A stretch of 64,000 bases of DNA from positions 30,015,631 to 30,079,630 of the forward strand of contig OY821749.1 of NCBI GenBank assembly GCA_963682055.1, in the 5' to 3' direction. The DNA comes from Primula veris (taxonomy: Eukaryota; Streptophyta; Magnoliopsida; Ericales; Primulaceae). The position numbers were made by a program, and so were the translations under genes. Each line of letters starts with the position of its first letter. Position 1 is the stretch's first letter. The notes under the pieces were generated by a model that did not search any database, had not been told where the DNA came from, and was given only the letters and a program-made list of their open reading frames with translations. Shown here one piece after another: positions 1 to 12,258 of the stretch.

Positions 1-579
1 AAACAAAAATACAACTTTCCTAATTCATATATATATATAACCAGATTCAAATTTCCATTCAATATCTGTAACTGTAACACAAATCTCCCAAGACGTTAAA
101 CATCCATTACAAAGTTGTATAATTAGACATAGTAGCATTTAATCATATGTTACATTCCAAGAAATTAAGAACGAAATTAAAACACCACTCTCCAAAGTTA
201 TACAACCCATCTAAAAGATCTTGACAAAAAAACTAGAAAACTAAAGCACAAAAACAAATCACAGCTGACAACCACAAATTTTACTCCATCATCATATTTA
301 TGTTACACTTAAATACTTAACTACATCAAGTTATCAACTGTACGTACTTGGACCGTTAGACAATGATGATGTTATCTTCACTTACACAATACTTTCCTCT
401 CACTTGAGAATTATGGATTCATGTAGTTATTTTTAGAATATTACATGAATAATAATAAACCTTAAGACATTTAAAATACTTCTAGCCAAAAAATGAAAAA
501 AAATCCCAAGAAGGTACATAGCTCTTCTCACCGTAGCAAAAGATGTATATACATATAGAGAGAGGAGGGGAGAAAGAGA
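1..579. other. AT-rich 3' flank, no gene seen
   Basis: This stretch lies downstream of the small minus-strand gene ending at 580 and probably includes its 3' UTR. I see only AT-rich sequence with no supported exon, RNA gene or element. Confidence 0.5.
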
Positions 580-747
580 TCAAAAGCCTCCGAATCCTCC
601 GTCGCATGAGCAAGCGCCGCTGCTGGTGACGGCATCACCACCGTGAGGGCGGGGCTTAGTGGCGAGGCAGCAAATTATGAGGGCTAAAAAAATCATAAAC
701 CCCCAAGCAGAAGCTAAAGCTTGAGCCCAACTCAAATAATATCCCAT
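580..747 (-). CDS. small single-pass membrane peptide, 55 aa, unknown function
   Basis: A 56-codon frame (55 residues) reads on the minus strand. It opens with MGYYLSWAQALASAWGF, followed by a hydrophobic stretch at about residues 14-29 that ends in a Cys-Cys pair. A basic TKPRPH turn follows, then a Gly/Ser/Cys-rich tail ending CDGGFGGF. A TATA-like TATATAAA lies about 85 bases upstream of the ATG on the same strand (near 830-838), at a sensible distance for a short leader. The hydrophobic segment then basic residues suggest a small membrane-anchored protein with a short hydrophilic Cys/Gly tail. I do not recognise the family. The frame is short, so chance cannot be excluded, but composition is protein-like and GC content rises over the tail. 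It is below the usual size cutoff of gene finders. Confidence 0.5.
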   Translation of the reverse strand: MGYYLSWAQALASAWGFMIFLALIICCLATKPRPHGGDAVTSSGACSCDGGFGGF

Positions 748-3249
748 TTTGTTACTCTTTTATTAATAGTAACAACAAGTCCCCTCATTATGATTCTTGC
801 TTCTATATTTCACCATTCCCACCCTCTCCTTTATATATGCTACCAATAATAACTTCCACTTTTGTATGTATGTACTTATATATGTATACATATAGAAAAA
901 GAGAGTGGGGAATGATGGTTCACATGGGATGAGCTTGAAAAAAGCTAAACAACATGGACCAGCCTGTGATACTAACATCAACAACAGAGCAGATATTAAT
1001 CACTTGGGTCCTCAAAAAACAGTCATATTCAATTGCATGTACTTATCATGACCAACAAAATAAAAATATATTTTACATGGTTATGTTTTATGAATATTGT
1101 AGTGGTATATATGTCTATCAAGATGTGACGATAAGCTCTACAGTAATCTAGTTGTTTAGAGATTTAGACAACTACAACCGGTAGTACCTCAAAAATATTT
1201 TTCAGGATTACTTCAAAAATAAAAGGTTATAATAATATAGGGTTTTTTATTGTATAAGATGTAGGTTAAAAGATTATTGGTTTTAGATCATTTGGGGGCC
1301 TGGGGGAATGTTACTCATATATTAATATTCCCAAAGTGTATTTGTATTCCAAACTTTTTCAAGACAATGAACATGAATTAGGAGAATCATTATAGCAAGT
1401 TTTAATCTAAGATTTAGCTTTCAAACGGTTTAATTTGATTAAGTGTAGGAATAAATCTGGACTCGTGTATAATCTAATTAAGTAAGATAATGCTTTGGAA
1501 TATAATCATATCAAATGTAATGCGCAAAAGTACCCTTTTGACTTTATATGCTGTATGGACGTGTTTATACTAGCAATACGCATTAGCACTCTCAACAACT
1601 TGTTCATAATTTATAAACTTGTATCACGTTTTCGTATGATCACGAGCTTGTCATATGATGCAGGTTCATTCCAATTGCAGCTGTGAAAATATAAGAAACT
1701 AGCCACATCTATGAAAATTTGATGAAAGTAAACCAAACGTTTGATGAAATTTTACAATTTACGATCCAAATAGATGTGGGTACTTTCTTTAATGTATTGA
1801 AAATGATAATTTTTTAAAAAATCGTTTACATCGACGTTCAAGCTCACGATTTTCTAGATACATTTACTTTTTCTCAAAAGAAATGAAATATAAAACTTTC
1901 AGTCCTGTTTTCCTGTTAGTTACATATCTTTAGGTTTCTTCCTACATCCTGATAATTTCTTTTCGGTTTTGAGATTACTGCTAGTTAGCAAATTCTGTCA
2001 AAAGATATGATTGTGTAACAAGTTTGATTATCAAGTCTAAAATGAAGTGCATAAAGGTTCTTGATTCTCTCATCAACTACTCTCTTGTAGTGCCATCAAG
2101 TCGATGGCCAAATGCCAATACCAAAATGTATTAAGCATCATTTGAGTGAATCATTTAAACTTTCTCATTACAAAACACTTAAATAACTTCCTTTGACACG
2201 ACATGATCAGATTCCTTCATACCAGATCATCATAAAACTTTTACTTGTTCTCTTCAAAATAAGTTAAATAACTCTTGGTGGCTGAATCTTTGAAGCTCGG
2301 TTTTGTTGACTTAGACGGAGTGCCTTTGGTAATCCAGGCTATCCAGCTTTACAAGTTTAAATTCCTAGTTTTCTGTTGTAAAGTGGCAAAACTATTACGC
2401 TGAATGAAGCTAATTTTATTTCTCAATCTTAAATAAGCCAACTTACTTGCATAATATATGTGATCGTACAAAATCAATAGGCTTAATAGCAAGTGATGGT
2501 AAAAGAAAAGTGTTAAAACTTCTCTTAAATTGTTGAAAAGATTTTTGAAAAACACACTTCTCTATCACGCAGTCCAGTCCTCATAAGGCACTTAAGAGAT
2601 GAAAAAAAAATAACATTCACGTGCACAAGTTAATAACAAGTCGGAAACAATTACTTGAAAATTAACACGTTGAATTATGATACAAGATCCTTACGGAGGC
2701 TGGTCAGTATTTTGCCAAATTTCTTCAAGAATAACATGATACAAGGCAAAGAACACTATTCAGGCCAAAACTATGTTTTCGTAAACTTTACAACTCACTG
2801 TTTTGACAAATATTGGCACCTTTCCATGAGAATTAACACCGCACGACCAAGAGATTCGATCCACTGCAGCAACAAGAGCAAAACATAAGGTCAAATCAAA
2901 TCACAGGACACGAAAAGACTACCACAACGAGATCAACAAAAAAATATAACCACCTACTTATGAAACAAACACACTACCACATGCATATATAGCTTCTTCG
3001 GAATGAAACCTATAGTTACACATCAAAGGCATCACATCACATCACACCATGTACAACCACCAAAATCACAAGTTTTAAAGATGAAAATGCATGGCTCACG
3101 AGTAATCATTTAAACTTTTACGATTCATATGCCATCAGTTGAGCAATTCTATCTCTGAAGTAAATAGAATGCAATAACACAGTCCAATCAAATATACTAA
3201 TGGCAGATCAAGAATGATATACTCACATGTATTTCCCCCATGGGGAAAA
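748..3249. other. intergenic, no gene seen
   Basis: AT-rich DNA lies between the divergent 5' side of the small gene and the 3' end of PRA1.A. The part next to 3249 should hold the PRA1.A 3' UTR. Frames in the interval are short and lack recognisable protein motifs. Confidence 0.5.
829..839 (-). promoter_or_regulatory. TATA box of the 55-aa peptide gene
   Basis: TATATAAAGG reads on the minus strand about 85 bases before the ATG at 747. This predicts a leader of roughly 50 bases. It is a motif match only; no transcript evidence is available. Confidence 0.4.
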
Positions 3250-6200
3250 TTACAATTCACTATAGTTGCGCCAAACTGCACGAAATTCTTCACGGAATGT
3301 GTTTAGACGAGCTTTCAAATTGGGTGTTCTGAAACTTGCATGCAGTAGGGTTGCTGAGATAAAGAGAGATGGTTCAAGTTACTATGGAATTTAGATAAAG
3401 TACTTGTAAGCATTAGTAAATAAAAAGAGGAGAAAATAGCATACCGACATGGCCAATGAGAAGAGCCCAAAGCACAGACAAGAGACCACAAGAAACGAAC
3501 CAAAGAATGAAACTTGCTGCAAAGTAAATTTTCAATGTTGTTTGACATGATATAAACTAAACGTATAAGCATATATACAACATAATATAAAGCTGAATTC
3601 GCCAATCTAAAACCAAATCGCACAAAATATGATTCTTACCAGAAGAGAAAATCAAGACAAACACCCAGCGAGGTTGTCCACATATATAAATGGCTCTTTT
3701 AGCTGAAGGGCGTCCACGAATAACTGGCCTGCAACATTAAAAGCTTGACGGATATTTATTTTGCCTTAAAAAGAAGCAAATCAAGTTACTCAAAGAGAAG
3801 AGACCTTACGTAAGAGGGGGCCTCATCTTTGCAGCTAAATGGGGAGAAAACTGCCTAACTGTTCTTGTTGCCTTCTCATTAAAAGTACCTGCAAAGCTGT
3901 ACAACCGACAATTTCCAACACATTAGAGAGAGAGAGAGGATTTAACGAAGAATCATATACTTGCTCTGAACTGGAATATGATCCAGATTTATTTCTCATT
4001 TTTAACTTTAAGCTTTTATTTGAAGGCAAAAAAAAAAATCAGTATTAACTATAAGACTGATTTACAGATCACTATCTTAAATTCCAAAAGCATATTATTG
4101 GAAAATCACTCTCTCTATATTCCCAACACCACCTCAAAAAACCCAACTCCAACACTGAATCATAAAAAACCTGCATAGCAAAGATTTTCCCATCTAGTGG
4201 GGCCAAAAAACCAATAAAAATGGCCCACTCAGAGAAATATAAAATAGAAATTTAATCTAATCAAACCACAGGAGATTTCTTGCACTCGCCATACAAATTT
4301 ATGCTACACGTATATAAGACCGTTATCCCCATGCTCCACCTGAAGAACCTTTATCAAGCTCAAAGTATCCGCTTTGGTTGCAATCATACAACAAGCCTTC
4401 ATAAAGATAAAAATAAGTTAAAGAATACCTATCATTTAGAAAAGCAATGCTAAGAGCTGTCAGTAATGCAGCAACAATAGAAACTGGCCTCCTTAAGAAA
4501 CCTAATCCTGCAAATGTACACACAATAGTATAAACTTAAGAAGCTAGTCAAAGAAGCAAACTTAAGGATAAAGCTACTGATTCAAATAAGCTTACCAAGA
4601 ATGAACACAATCATGAGGAAGTAATTTGTCCGATAGCTGCAAAAAAAAAAACACAATGTAAGACACATGTTCAAGGTTTCAAAAGGCGTTGAGCAGGGTC
4701 GAGGCAGAGAGGCTGGCGCCTGGGGGCCTGGGCAGAAATACGACATTTAACTGTTTTTACTTGTTTTCCTTGGATACTCATACAATAGAGTAGTAGACAT
4801 GTTGTAAATAAAATTACCATGTTAAATTAAACATTTCAAGTCTATTAGACTGTAGTTATATGACAACTCAATAAAGCCTATGATAACACCATACGAGCAG
4901 TTCAACGCAACCAAAGGTTGTCATAAATATGTTTCAAAGACAAATTCGAGATGCAAATTACAAATCCAATCCAAAATCACGAAGACATTAAAATTTAAAA
5001 GGACCATCTTGGCCAAAAAAGGAAACCAGGCTGGCAGACATAATCCATAACTGAACTCATAAAGCAATTACATAAGCATAACGAGATAAATGAGGATAGG
5101 TAGGAAAACTATCCTAAGAAAGCCTCCGATCTCAAAAAGAATCTAATACTATTCATTACTCCATCCACTAAAAAAAAAGGCATTTTTTACCAGAACTAAA
5201 AAGTAAAAACTGCACTTGAGGTGACTTTCCATTTAAAATAGGAAAATGGCTCATTTTGTCTCCAAAAATGACATCTCCTTCACAAAAAGTTATCTAGTCC
5301 TCTTCCATTCCACAATAAACATCAATAATTGCTGATCTAGAATCTTCAATCCAACCAAGAAAATGTAACTGGAAGTACTATGTTTTAGACAAATAACAAA
5401 TCCAATTTTACCAATTACAAAGCTGGATCAAGTTAAGATAAAGCTATTTGATTCTACTTATTCCCAACATTAACTTTTATTTTGGCTGCAAATGTACAGA
5501 ATCCATCCCAGCCCAGAACGAAATAAATTAGCACTTACTATTACTGACTACGTCTTGCCTATACAGTGAACGATTCAATCCAGCCCGACACAAAAAATAA
5601 ATTAGCAACACATATAATATACGACTATGATAAAACAAAGGATCTGTCTGCTTTTTCTGATTTTATTAATTAATTGTATACATCGAGAATCCAACCCAAC
5701 ATAAAATGAAAGCAAACTAGCAGCATGAATTAAAGTAACCTACAATTATGACAATCAGAGAATTCAATTCAATATACGTAAGATATGGGTATGCTACCAA
5801 ATATTATTCCTAATTACAAACATTGACAAACATATACGCAAGTAAGCGTGTGCATCATAGTAGATGCTTTACCTCGTTTGTCGCCAAAGCCAAACTCCAC
5901 ATCAACAAGAAAGCCATTAAGTTCCTCTCAACAGGGCTAAATTGGTTAAAAAAACTAAAAGGATTGTGAATCAAAAATCAAAAGTACCAATGAAGAGAAG
6001 CAACTTGGAAGTGTAGTATGATTAGAGTTCAAATATGAGAGCACCAAGTAGGATGGGAAGATTTAAATGTAAAATGATCAGTCTGATGAGGATCTTTGTG
6101 AGTATACCTTAAAATATGTTAATTCAGAAAAACTGTATGGATTTCTTATTTGACGTGTACTAAATATTTAATCTGTCAAGCATTTTTATTCTCATTTTGT

Positions 6201-9180
6201 GTTCTGCCAAATGTTGTAATTAGATCTTTTCTAGTAATGCCATTGCATAACTATACGTTCAAAAAAATTACAGGCTTAATATAGATTCATAATCAAAAAT
6301 TCCAACTCCTAATCTCCGCCTAGGCCTCAAGCCTCTAAAACCCGTGTCCCAAACTAATTTCATAACAATTGATAAATATAAAAATTCCACTTCAACCTAA
6401 AGAAAGCAAACTACCAGCACATATTATATCCCCTGAAGTCAACCCAACCTAATCTAGCAAATCGGATAATAAAATCTGCTTCTGCATATTTCAGAACAAA
6501 CCCTAAACAAAAATGTTAAAACACACACACACGTACGCGGAAGCAGTACCCAAATTCGTAAAGTTAGTAGTTTGGTACCTAAATTGTTATTGGATGGTTG
6601 TGTACTATGCATATTAAATTTCCCTTCTTCTTTTTTCTGATTTTTTTTTAAAAAAATTGCGAAAAATATGTAAATTTTAAAAGTTAATGGACTTTTATGT
6701 AGCATACTATGTTTCTCGTGTCCCTAAGGTGTCCACGGTGTGTCAAAGAAGTGTCCCTGGCGTGTCCGGGGAAGGGTCTGCGACACAGGAATAAGAGTGT
6801 CGAAATCATATCCGACAAGACACTTTTTCCTTCTTTTGAGTGTCCATACTATATAGATCATAAGTAATTAGTAACTAATTGAGTATAATAACACTTTATC
6901 TGACATATGTATATATACAAGAACAAATATAACAACTTCGTTAGGTATATTGTGGAAAATTTCAACAATTCGATTTGAACTCGTTCAACTCCGATTCAAG
7001 TAACATCAATTGACATCTGCATATACAAGCATATAGGTAAAGAGAAATTGGGTATATAAGATCATACTAGTAAAGATTGTACCCGAGATTACTTTTCTAA
7101 AGGCATACTAAAATAAAAGCACAGAGATATATGTACGCCATTCCATTTTATAGTGTCACAAATACGACACTTAGATTCAAAACCCTTTTATAATCCTATC
7201 CAGATAATATCAATTGGCAATACATAAACATAAATAAAAACAGCAATTGAGTATATAAATTACCGTACTTGTAAAGATTGCACTTGAGGTAACTGTTGTA
7301 CTAGGTATATTTATATACAAGCACAAATATATGACAATTTGGTTGATGCAAATTTCAGACAATTTGATTCATGTAAATTTTAGAAAATTCGATTCTGATG
7401 TATTCATTGTCATATACATACACAAACATAAATACAAAGTAAACAGCAATTGCGTATACAGGACTATACTAGCAAAGATTGCACTTGAGACCACTGTTTT
7501 AGAGAAACTCATAAACAAGCACAAAGATACAAGTAACAGTCTAATATATCGTGCCCAACTATGACAATTAGGTCTAAACAGAATAAAAATTCGACCCAGA
7601 TTACATCAACTGACATAAGCACATACAATCGTATGTAAAAACACTATTTGAGTATCAACAACCATTAAATTTGTACAAGTAGAGATAGCACTTGAGATTA
7701 CTGTTGTAATAATTGGTAATATGCATATACAATTAAAACATTTAATCAAAAAAACAATTTAGAATCCGACCCAGGTAACATCAATTGACAGACACATACA
7801 CAAAGATATACCTAAACAGCAATTAAGTAATAAAAAACCACACTAATAAAGATTGCAATTAATGAAACTGTTCCACTGCACAATTACATACACAAGCACA
7901 AAGATATACAATTACAACAATAATACAATTAGATTCAAATCCATATAAAATCGAATTGACATATACACACACAAACATAGAAAGCAGCAGTGAACGGGTA
8001 TATAGATAGGACCGTTCTAGTCAAAGATAGCACTTAATGTGATTGTTCCATTGGGCCTGTACATATACAAGCACAAAGACATATGTAACAAAGTTAATAA
8101 CACATACTGTGAACAATTACACTCAAACCCAGATAAAATTTAACCCAGTTAACATCAATCGACATGCTCATACAATACAAACATATACACAAACAATTGG
8201 GTATATTTGCATATGTATTAAGTATGAATAAAATCGTACTAATAAAGATTGCACTTAATGAAACTATTCCACTGGGAATATAAACACACAAGCACAAAGA
8301 TATACATTCACAACAATTAGTATCAAACCCATATGAAATCCGACCCATATAACATCAATTGACATATACATACAAAAACATATATAAATATAGGTAAACA
8401 GCAATTAGGTATAGAAATATAAATCGTCCTAACATAAAATGAAACCCATTTAACAACCCGACCCAGAAATCATAAACTGGCATTAAAATATACAATATTA
8501 TATAGAAACATCAATTAGGTATAAAAATAAAAATCGTACTAGCATAAAATGAAACCCATTAACAATCCAACTCAGATAACACACACTGGTGTATACATAC
8601 ACAAACAAGGCCGGTCTTGTCATAATCCAAGCGAGCCAAATATCTTCAACGTTGATAGGCCTTAAAAATAAAAATAAAATAAAACGGTTTTTTTTGCAGA
8701 ACGAAGTTGTTTTACCCCGTGATACAATACACTAATAACCTACTTTAATACTTTAATGGTCTATTTTGTGTAATGTACAAGACAATAGTTTGTTTTATTA
8801 TGACATGGTTCAAATTTTGCAAATTTTCTATGATCTTTTTTTAGCATGACAGCATTTTTTTTGAACAAAGTTAAAAAAAAGGCCTAAAAATTTCAACGAC
8901 GTAAATGTAAAAAACCACCGAACGGACTCTGTACACAAACATATACTAAAAAACAGCAAATGGGTAATAGGGCAAGATATAGATATATAGTAGATAGATA
9001 TAGATATAGTGAGATAGTGTACTAGTAGAGATTGCACTTGAGGCGACTATTCCATTTAGAGAAAGATCGAGGGACGGTGAACCGAGAGAAGAACTCCGCT
9101 AGAGGACGAGGAGGAGACGACCAATCAACCTCTCTTAACGCGTCCACCATATCCTCTGCCGTCACGTTGCTCCAATCCAT
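3250..9180 (-). CDS. PRA1.A: PRA1 family protein A (prenylated Rab acceptor)
   Basis: Seven exons, listed 5' to 3' on the minus strand: 9180-9023, 4636-4596, 4507-4429, 3896-3810, 3728-3640, 3516-3445, 3353-3250. They sum to 630 bases, 209 residues, the length I recall for Arabidopsis PRA1.A1. The protein starts MDWSNVTAEDMVDALREVDW and includes the conserved cytosolic stretch KMRPPLTPVIRGRPSAKRA. Hydrophobic pairs flank it (about residues 65-100 and 150-175), and it ends EEFRAVWRNYSEL. PRA1 proteins sit in ER, Golgi and endosomal membranes and bind prenylated Rab GTPases. Every junction has GT-AG and the phases agree. Exon 1 is separated from the rest by a 4.4-kb intron filled with tandem repeats (see repeat entry), so a short-ORF scan misses the gene. 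The upstream exon is anchored by the CNLYYYRTNYF junction across the intron. Confidence 0.95.
4637..9022 (-). other. PRA1.A intron 1, 4.4 kb
   Basis: This is the long first intron of PRA1.A. The donor GTACAC is next to 9023 and the acceptor GCAG is next to 4636. The distal half (4640-6880) holds degenerate dispersed-repeat sequence, including a GC-rich 'gcctggggg' stretch near 4715-4735 and a 'gtgtcc'-rich stretch at 6718-6850. The proximal half is a tandem array. I see no independent gene inside. Confidence 0.85.
6890..9060 (-). repeat. tandem array of decayed exon-1-end/donor copies
   Basis: Units of about 165-225 bp recur. Each combines an intron part ('acatcaattgacata...aaacagcaattgggtata') with a copy of the PRA1.A exon 1 3' end ('agattgcacttgag' on the plus strand). 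Exon-like cores lie near 7061, 7262, 7463, 7671, 7838, 8011 and 8233, and the real junction is at 9017-9060. Two further partial units near 8400-8570 keep the intron part only. On the minus strand the cores near 8240-8273 and 7844-7880 still read QWNSFIKCNLYY and QWNSFINCNLYY, against KWNSRLKCNLYY in the real exon. A possible insertion (about 8607-8932, bounded by 'aaggccggtcttgtc' and 'ggcctaaaaa') interrupts the array. Confidence 0.8.
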
Positions 9181-10378
9181 GCTTTTGATTGAGGATTTGG
9201 GTCAATTTGGTTAGGTTTGTGAAATCAAGGGACTGATTGTGAAGTTTTTTGTTTTGTTATTGGTTTTATTGTAGAGAGAGAGAGAGAGTATTTTTATTCT
9301 ATGTTTGCTGAACACGAGGAATAAAAGAATTGAAGGTTACAATTTGTGCAAGTAAACAAACATTCAATTATTCGATTGTTTTTATTTTGGAGTATTTTTT
9401 AATTTTACTAACTTGTCAAATTATATTTTCAATTATAACCGATTAAAATAGTATTCTCTGTCCCTAAACAAATGTCTCATGTGAAAATACGTACAATTTT
9501 TACAATCAAAATAGTTATCATCATAAACTACGTGATTAACTTTTGAAATATTTTTTTTCGACAATCTACATATGAAAAAATTATCGGTCAAAGTTGTTCG
9601 TATTTTCGTAAGTGACATTTGTTTAGGCACGGATATAGTATCACATAAAAGCCAATAAAATACGTTATAATGTCATTTACACATAAATATAACCGTTCAT
9701 CAACTTGTCAAATTAAAATTGTATTTTGAGACTAAGTTTTTAGATAAATATATTTTGTGATTAACTTTGAATCTTCTAAAGTATTCTCTTTCTCTTTTGT
9801 GATTAACCTCGTGTAAAATGGGATAAACAAGTTTTGAAATGAAAAACTTGTTTTCGGAAAACTTTCTTTGAATGTTTTAGTATATGATATGATTAGAGAA
9901 AGAAAGATTCTTCTTTATCTTGCTGATGCAATGAAACAAGTGTCAATAATGATGTTTATATTATTAGTGGTACATATATGTTGTTTTTCATTTTAATTAG
10001 ATACATTACCTTTGTGATCTCAAAAAATTTAATTTTTTTTTAAACATACTTTATCGTCCTTCAATGTCAAAAGATCGAGCACAAAGTTGTTAAATTAGCT
10101 ATTGCTAGTACAAAATACATGATCACAAATAACGATATGCGTGAAAATATTAGTAAAACAACTACCTAACAAATGATTTTTCATATACAAAAGACATTAT
10201 ATCTGTGTATATTGTTTAAGCTTGGAACATTCATTTAACCTGTGCATATGGTCTTAGACAATACTCAATTTTTGAGAGAACATGAACATAAACATAAACA
10301 ATAAATTTAACTCTGCAGCTTATTTCTTATAATAATAAATAAATAAAATAACAGGAGGAGAATATGGAAAAAATAAAA
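9181..10378. other. PRA1.A promoter side and intergenic DNA
   Basis: The interval holds the PRA1.A upstream region, a GA microsatellite (about 9273-9289) and an inverted-repeat element at 9452-9640. No further gene is supported. Confidence 0.5.
9452..9640. mobile_element. MITE-like inverted-repeat element, 189 bp
   Basis: The ends are inverted copies. The left reads 'tattctctgtccctaaacaa' and continues 'atgtctcatgtgaaaatacg'. The reverse complement of the right end reads 'tactatatccgtgcctaaac', then 'aaatgtcacttacgaaaata'. A fold-back of this size without coding capacity fits a Stowaway-like MITE. The target duplication is not clear to me. Confidence 0.65.
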
Positions 10379-10452
10379 TGTCTAAGCCCGGGTTCGAACC
10401 GGGGACCTCTAGTGTGTGAGACTAGCGTGATAACCGACTACACCACCCAGAC
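10379..10452 (-). tRNA. trnV-CAC: tRNA-Val (anticodon CAC)
   Basis: A full cloverleaf reads on the minus strand. The acceptor strand GTCTGGG pairs with CTTAGAC. The D arm is GTGTAGTCGGTTATCAC. The anticodon stem CTAGT/ACTAG closes loop CTCACAC, giving anticodon CAC (valine). The T arm is CCCGG-TTCGAAC-CCGGG and the discriminator base is A. There is no intron and no encoded CCA, as expected for a plant nuclear tRNA. It stands alone between PRA1.A and ATG1. Confidence 0.96.
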
Positions 10453-11730
10453 CATTTATTTGTAAAAGTTTTAATAAAATATTTATAATACTCAAGTTTG
10501 TTGATTTTACCACGTAACACCTGAAGCTTAACTTTGATAATATTTTCAATATTCACCTAAGAACTCACTCTTATGTTTGGTAACTGGTTTTTAGTGCAAA
10601 ATTAGATTTTAAAAATTCATTGAAAAGTAATACTTTAAAATTTCGGATTTTTTTTAGCTTTTTCAGCCTAAAAACCTGATTTTTAAAAGCGGTATAATCT
10701 GACATGTCGAATACATACATATATTTTTAAAATCTACAAAATACAAAAATCAACAAAACAAAATCTATTGCCAAACGGATATGTTTAACTTTCATTTATT
10801 CACAAAGCAGGAAACCAAAAATCATAAACTTTTGAAGGGAGGGCGGGCTATCACACGCATTTTGGTAAATTTAGAGCTAAAACACTAATTTTTTAATATT
10901 TAATCAAAATACACAGAAAAAGTTATGGTGATATTTAAAAACCCATTTATGTTTTAAACTTTCTGGTCATTTCAATAATAATCCATAGCCAGAACATAAA
11001 ACAATTCCAGCTAAATTTAGTATGGCTTTCTAATCTTATAAACTTATTATACGATTACTTATTTTTTTAAATTGTTATAATACAATCAATATTACTTTTT
11101 TAATAAGTTTCACTCAACAACATTAATAATGTGGGAACAAATACACTTGGTGTTTAACAATTTAGGTAGTACATTATCAATTTTAACAATTAAGATAATA
11201 ATCTACAAAATTTGTCACAATTAATGACATATCATTAAACAAAATTATGAAATGACACTCTCACGTTCTCTTACATATCACTTGTTGAGTGCAATTCTGT
11301 CAATATCCGAAAAAAATAGATTCTCAAATGTGATATATACAAACCGTAATTTCGTCGATTTATAATGTTAATCACTTAATTAGACGAAATTTCATAATTC
11401 GATATCTCAATTATTAGAGATGGTAACCCGATAACTAATAATAGTATAATATAGAATATTGCCACTAAACTAAACGTATTTTTCCCTTAATAATGTAGAA
11501 TCTTGCCATTCAAGGTCCAGGTTCATTAATAAAACAGTCTAAAAAAGGGAGAAAATCTTTGAACACAGATTCTTAATAATAACAATTGAGTTATTAATTT
11601 AAATGAAAATCAAGGAAGGTGCATGTTTGTACATTGATTTAATGACAAATGTTTTTTCTTTCTTTAGCTTTTAAGCCAAGCGTCGTCTTTTAAATTTCCA
11701 CCAAGTTTCCCTTTTTTTCTTTTCTTTATA
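10453..11730. other. AT-rich intergenic DNA upstream of ATG1
   Basis: Very AT-rich sequence with no recognisable exon. Proximal ATG1 promoter elements presumably lie in its last few hundred bases. Confidence 0.5.
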
Positions 11731-11738
11731 TATATAAA
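11731..11738 (+). promoter_or_regulatory. probable ATG1 TATA box
   Basis: TATATAAA lies 521 bases before the ATG1 start codon. If used, it would give a leader of just under 500 bases, which would include the duplicated segment and the small upstream ORFs. It is a motif match only. Confidence 0.4.
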
Positions 11739-11994
11739 GTCCTTTTAACAATCAAGCCCACGACTAAAATTAAAATTAAATGAAAAACCAGATTTGATTA
11801 TAAACACTCATAACATCGTCATCAAATGATCAATTAAATCAGATTAAATCTTCCCTTTTTAATTACAAAACCCATCTCTGTACACTTCACCAATCATCAC
11901 ATCATCTCAAACACTCAAGCTCAAACAAAAAAAAACAACAAAAACCCAGATTAAATAAACAAAAAAAAAGTTTTTTTTTTGTGGGCTTAAGATC

Positions 11995-12018
11995 ATGTTC
12001 CCCAGACTCCGAAACTGA
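11995..12018 (+). CDS. upstream ORF 1 in ATG1 leader (MFPRLRN)
   Basis: A seven-codon frame, MFPRLRN then TGA, lies in the first copy of the leader duplication. Short upstream ORFs can lower translation of the main frame, but whether this one is in the mature leader or translated is unknown. Its sister in the second copy differs at one residue. Confidence 0.35.
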   Translation: MFPRLRN

Positions 12019-12158
12019 AAATCCCAACTGGGTTTTCTCTAATTTTGCTTAGTTTTGTGTTTTTTTTTTTTATAAAAGGGTTCTCAAGATTACATACTAA
12101 AAAACACAAAAATACAAAAACCCAGATTAAAAAAACATATTTGTTTTGGCTTAAGATC

Positions 12159-12182
12159 ATGTTCCCTGGACTCCGAAACTGA
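12159..12182 (+). CDS. upstream ORF 2 in ATG1 leader (MFPGLRN)
   Basis: A seven-codon frame, MFPGLRN then TGA, lies in the second leader copy, 76 bases before the ATG1 start. Start, stop and six of seven residues match upstream ORF 1. Regulatory use is inference. Confidence 0.35.
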   Translation: MFPGLRN

Positions 12183-12258
12183 AAATCCCAACTGGGTTTT
12201 GTCTAATTTTGGTTGGTTTTGAGTTTTTTTTTTTTTAATTCTCAAGGTGTTTGATAAA

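Larger units (their letters stand above)
11936..12250 (+). repeat. tandem duplication in the ATG1 leader
   Basis: Two copies of about 160-176 bp lie head to tail (about 11936-12090 and 12108-12250). Both run from 'acccagatta' through 'cttaagatcatgttccc', 'gactccgaaactgaaaatcc' and 'caactgggtttt' to 'ttctcaag'. The second copy ends just before the ATG1 start codon. Confidence 0.85.

Noticed and set aside
5150..5300. Possible MITE starting 'tactccatccact' in the PRA1.A intron
   Set aside because: Only one end resembles a Stowaway terminus and I could not find the inverted partner.
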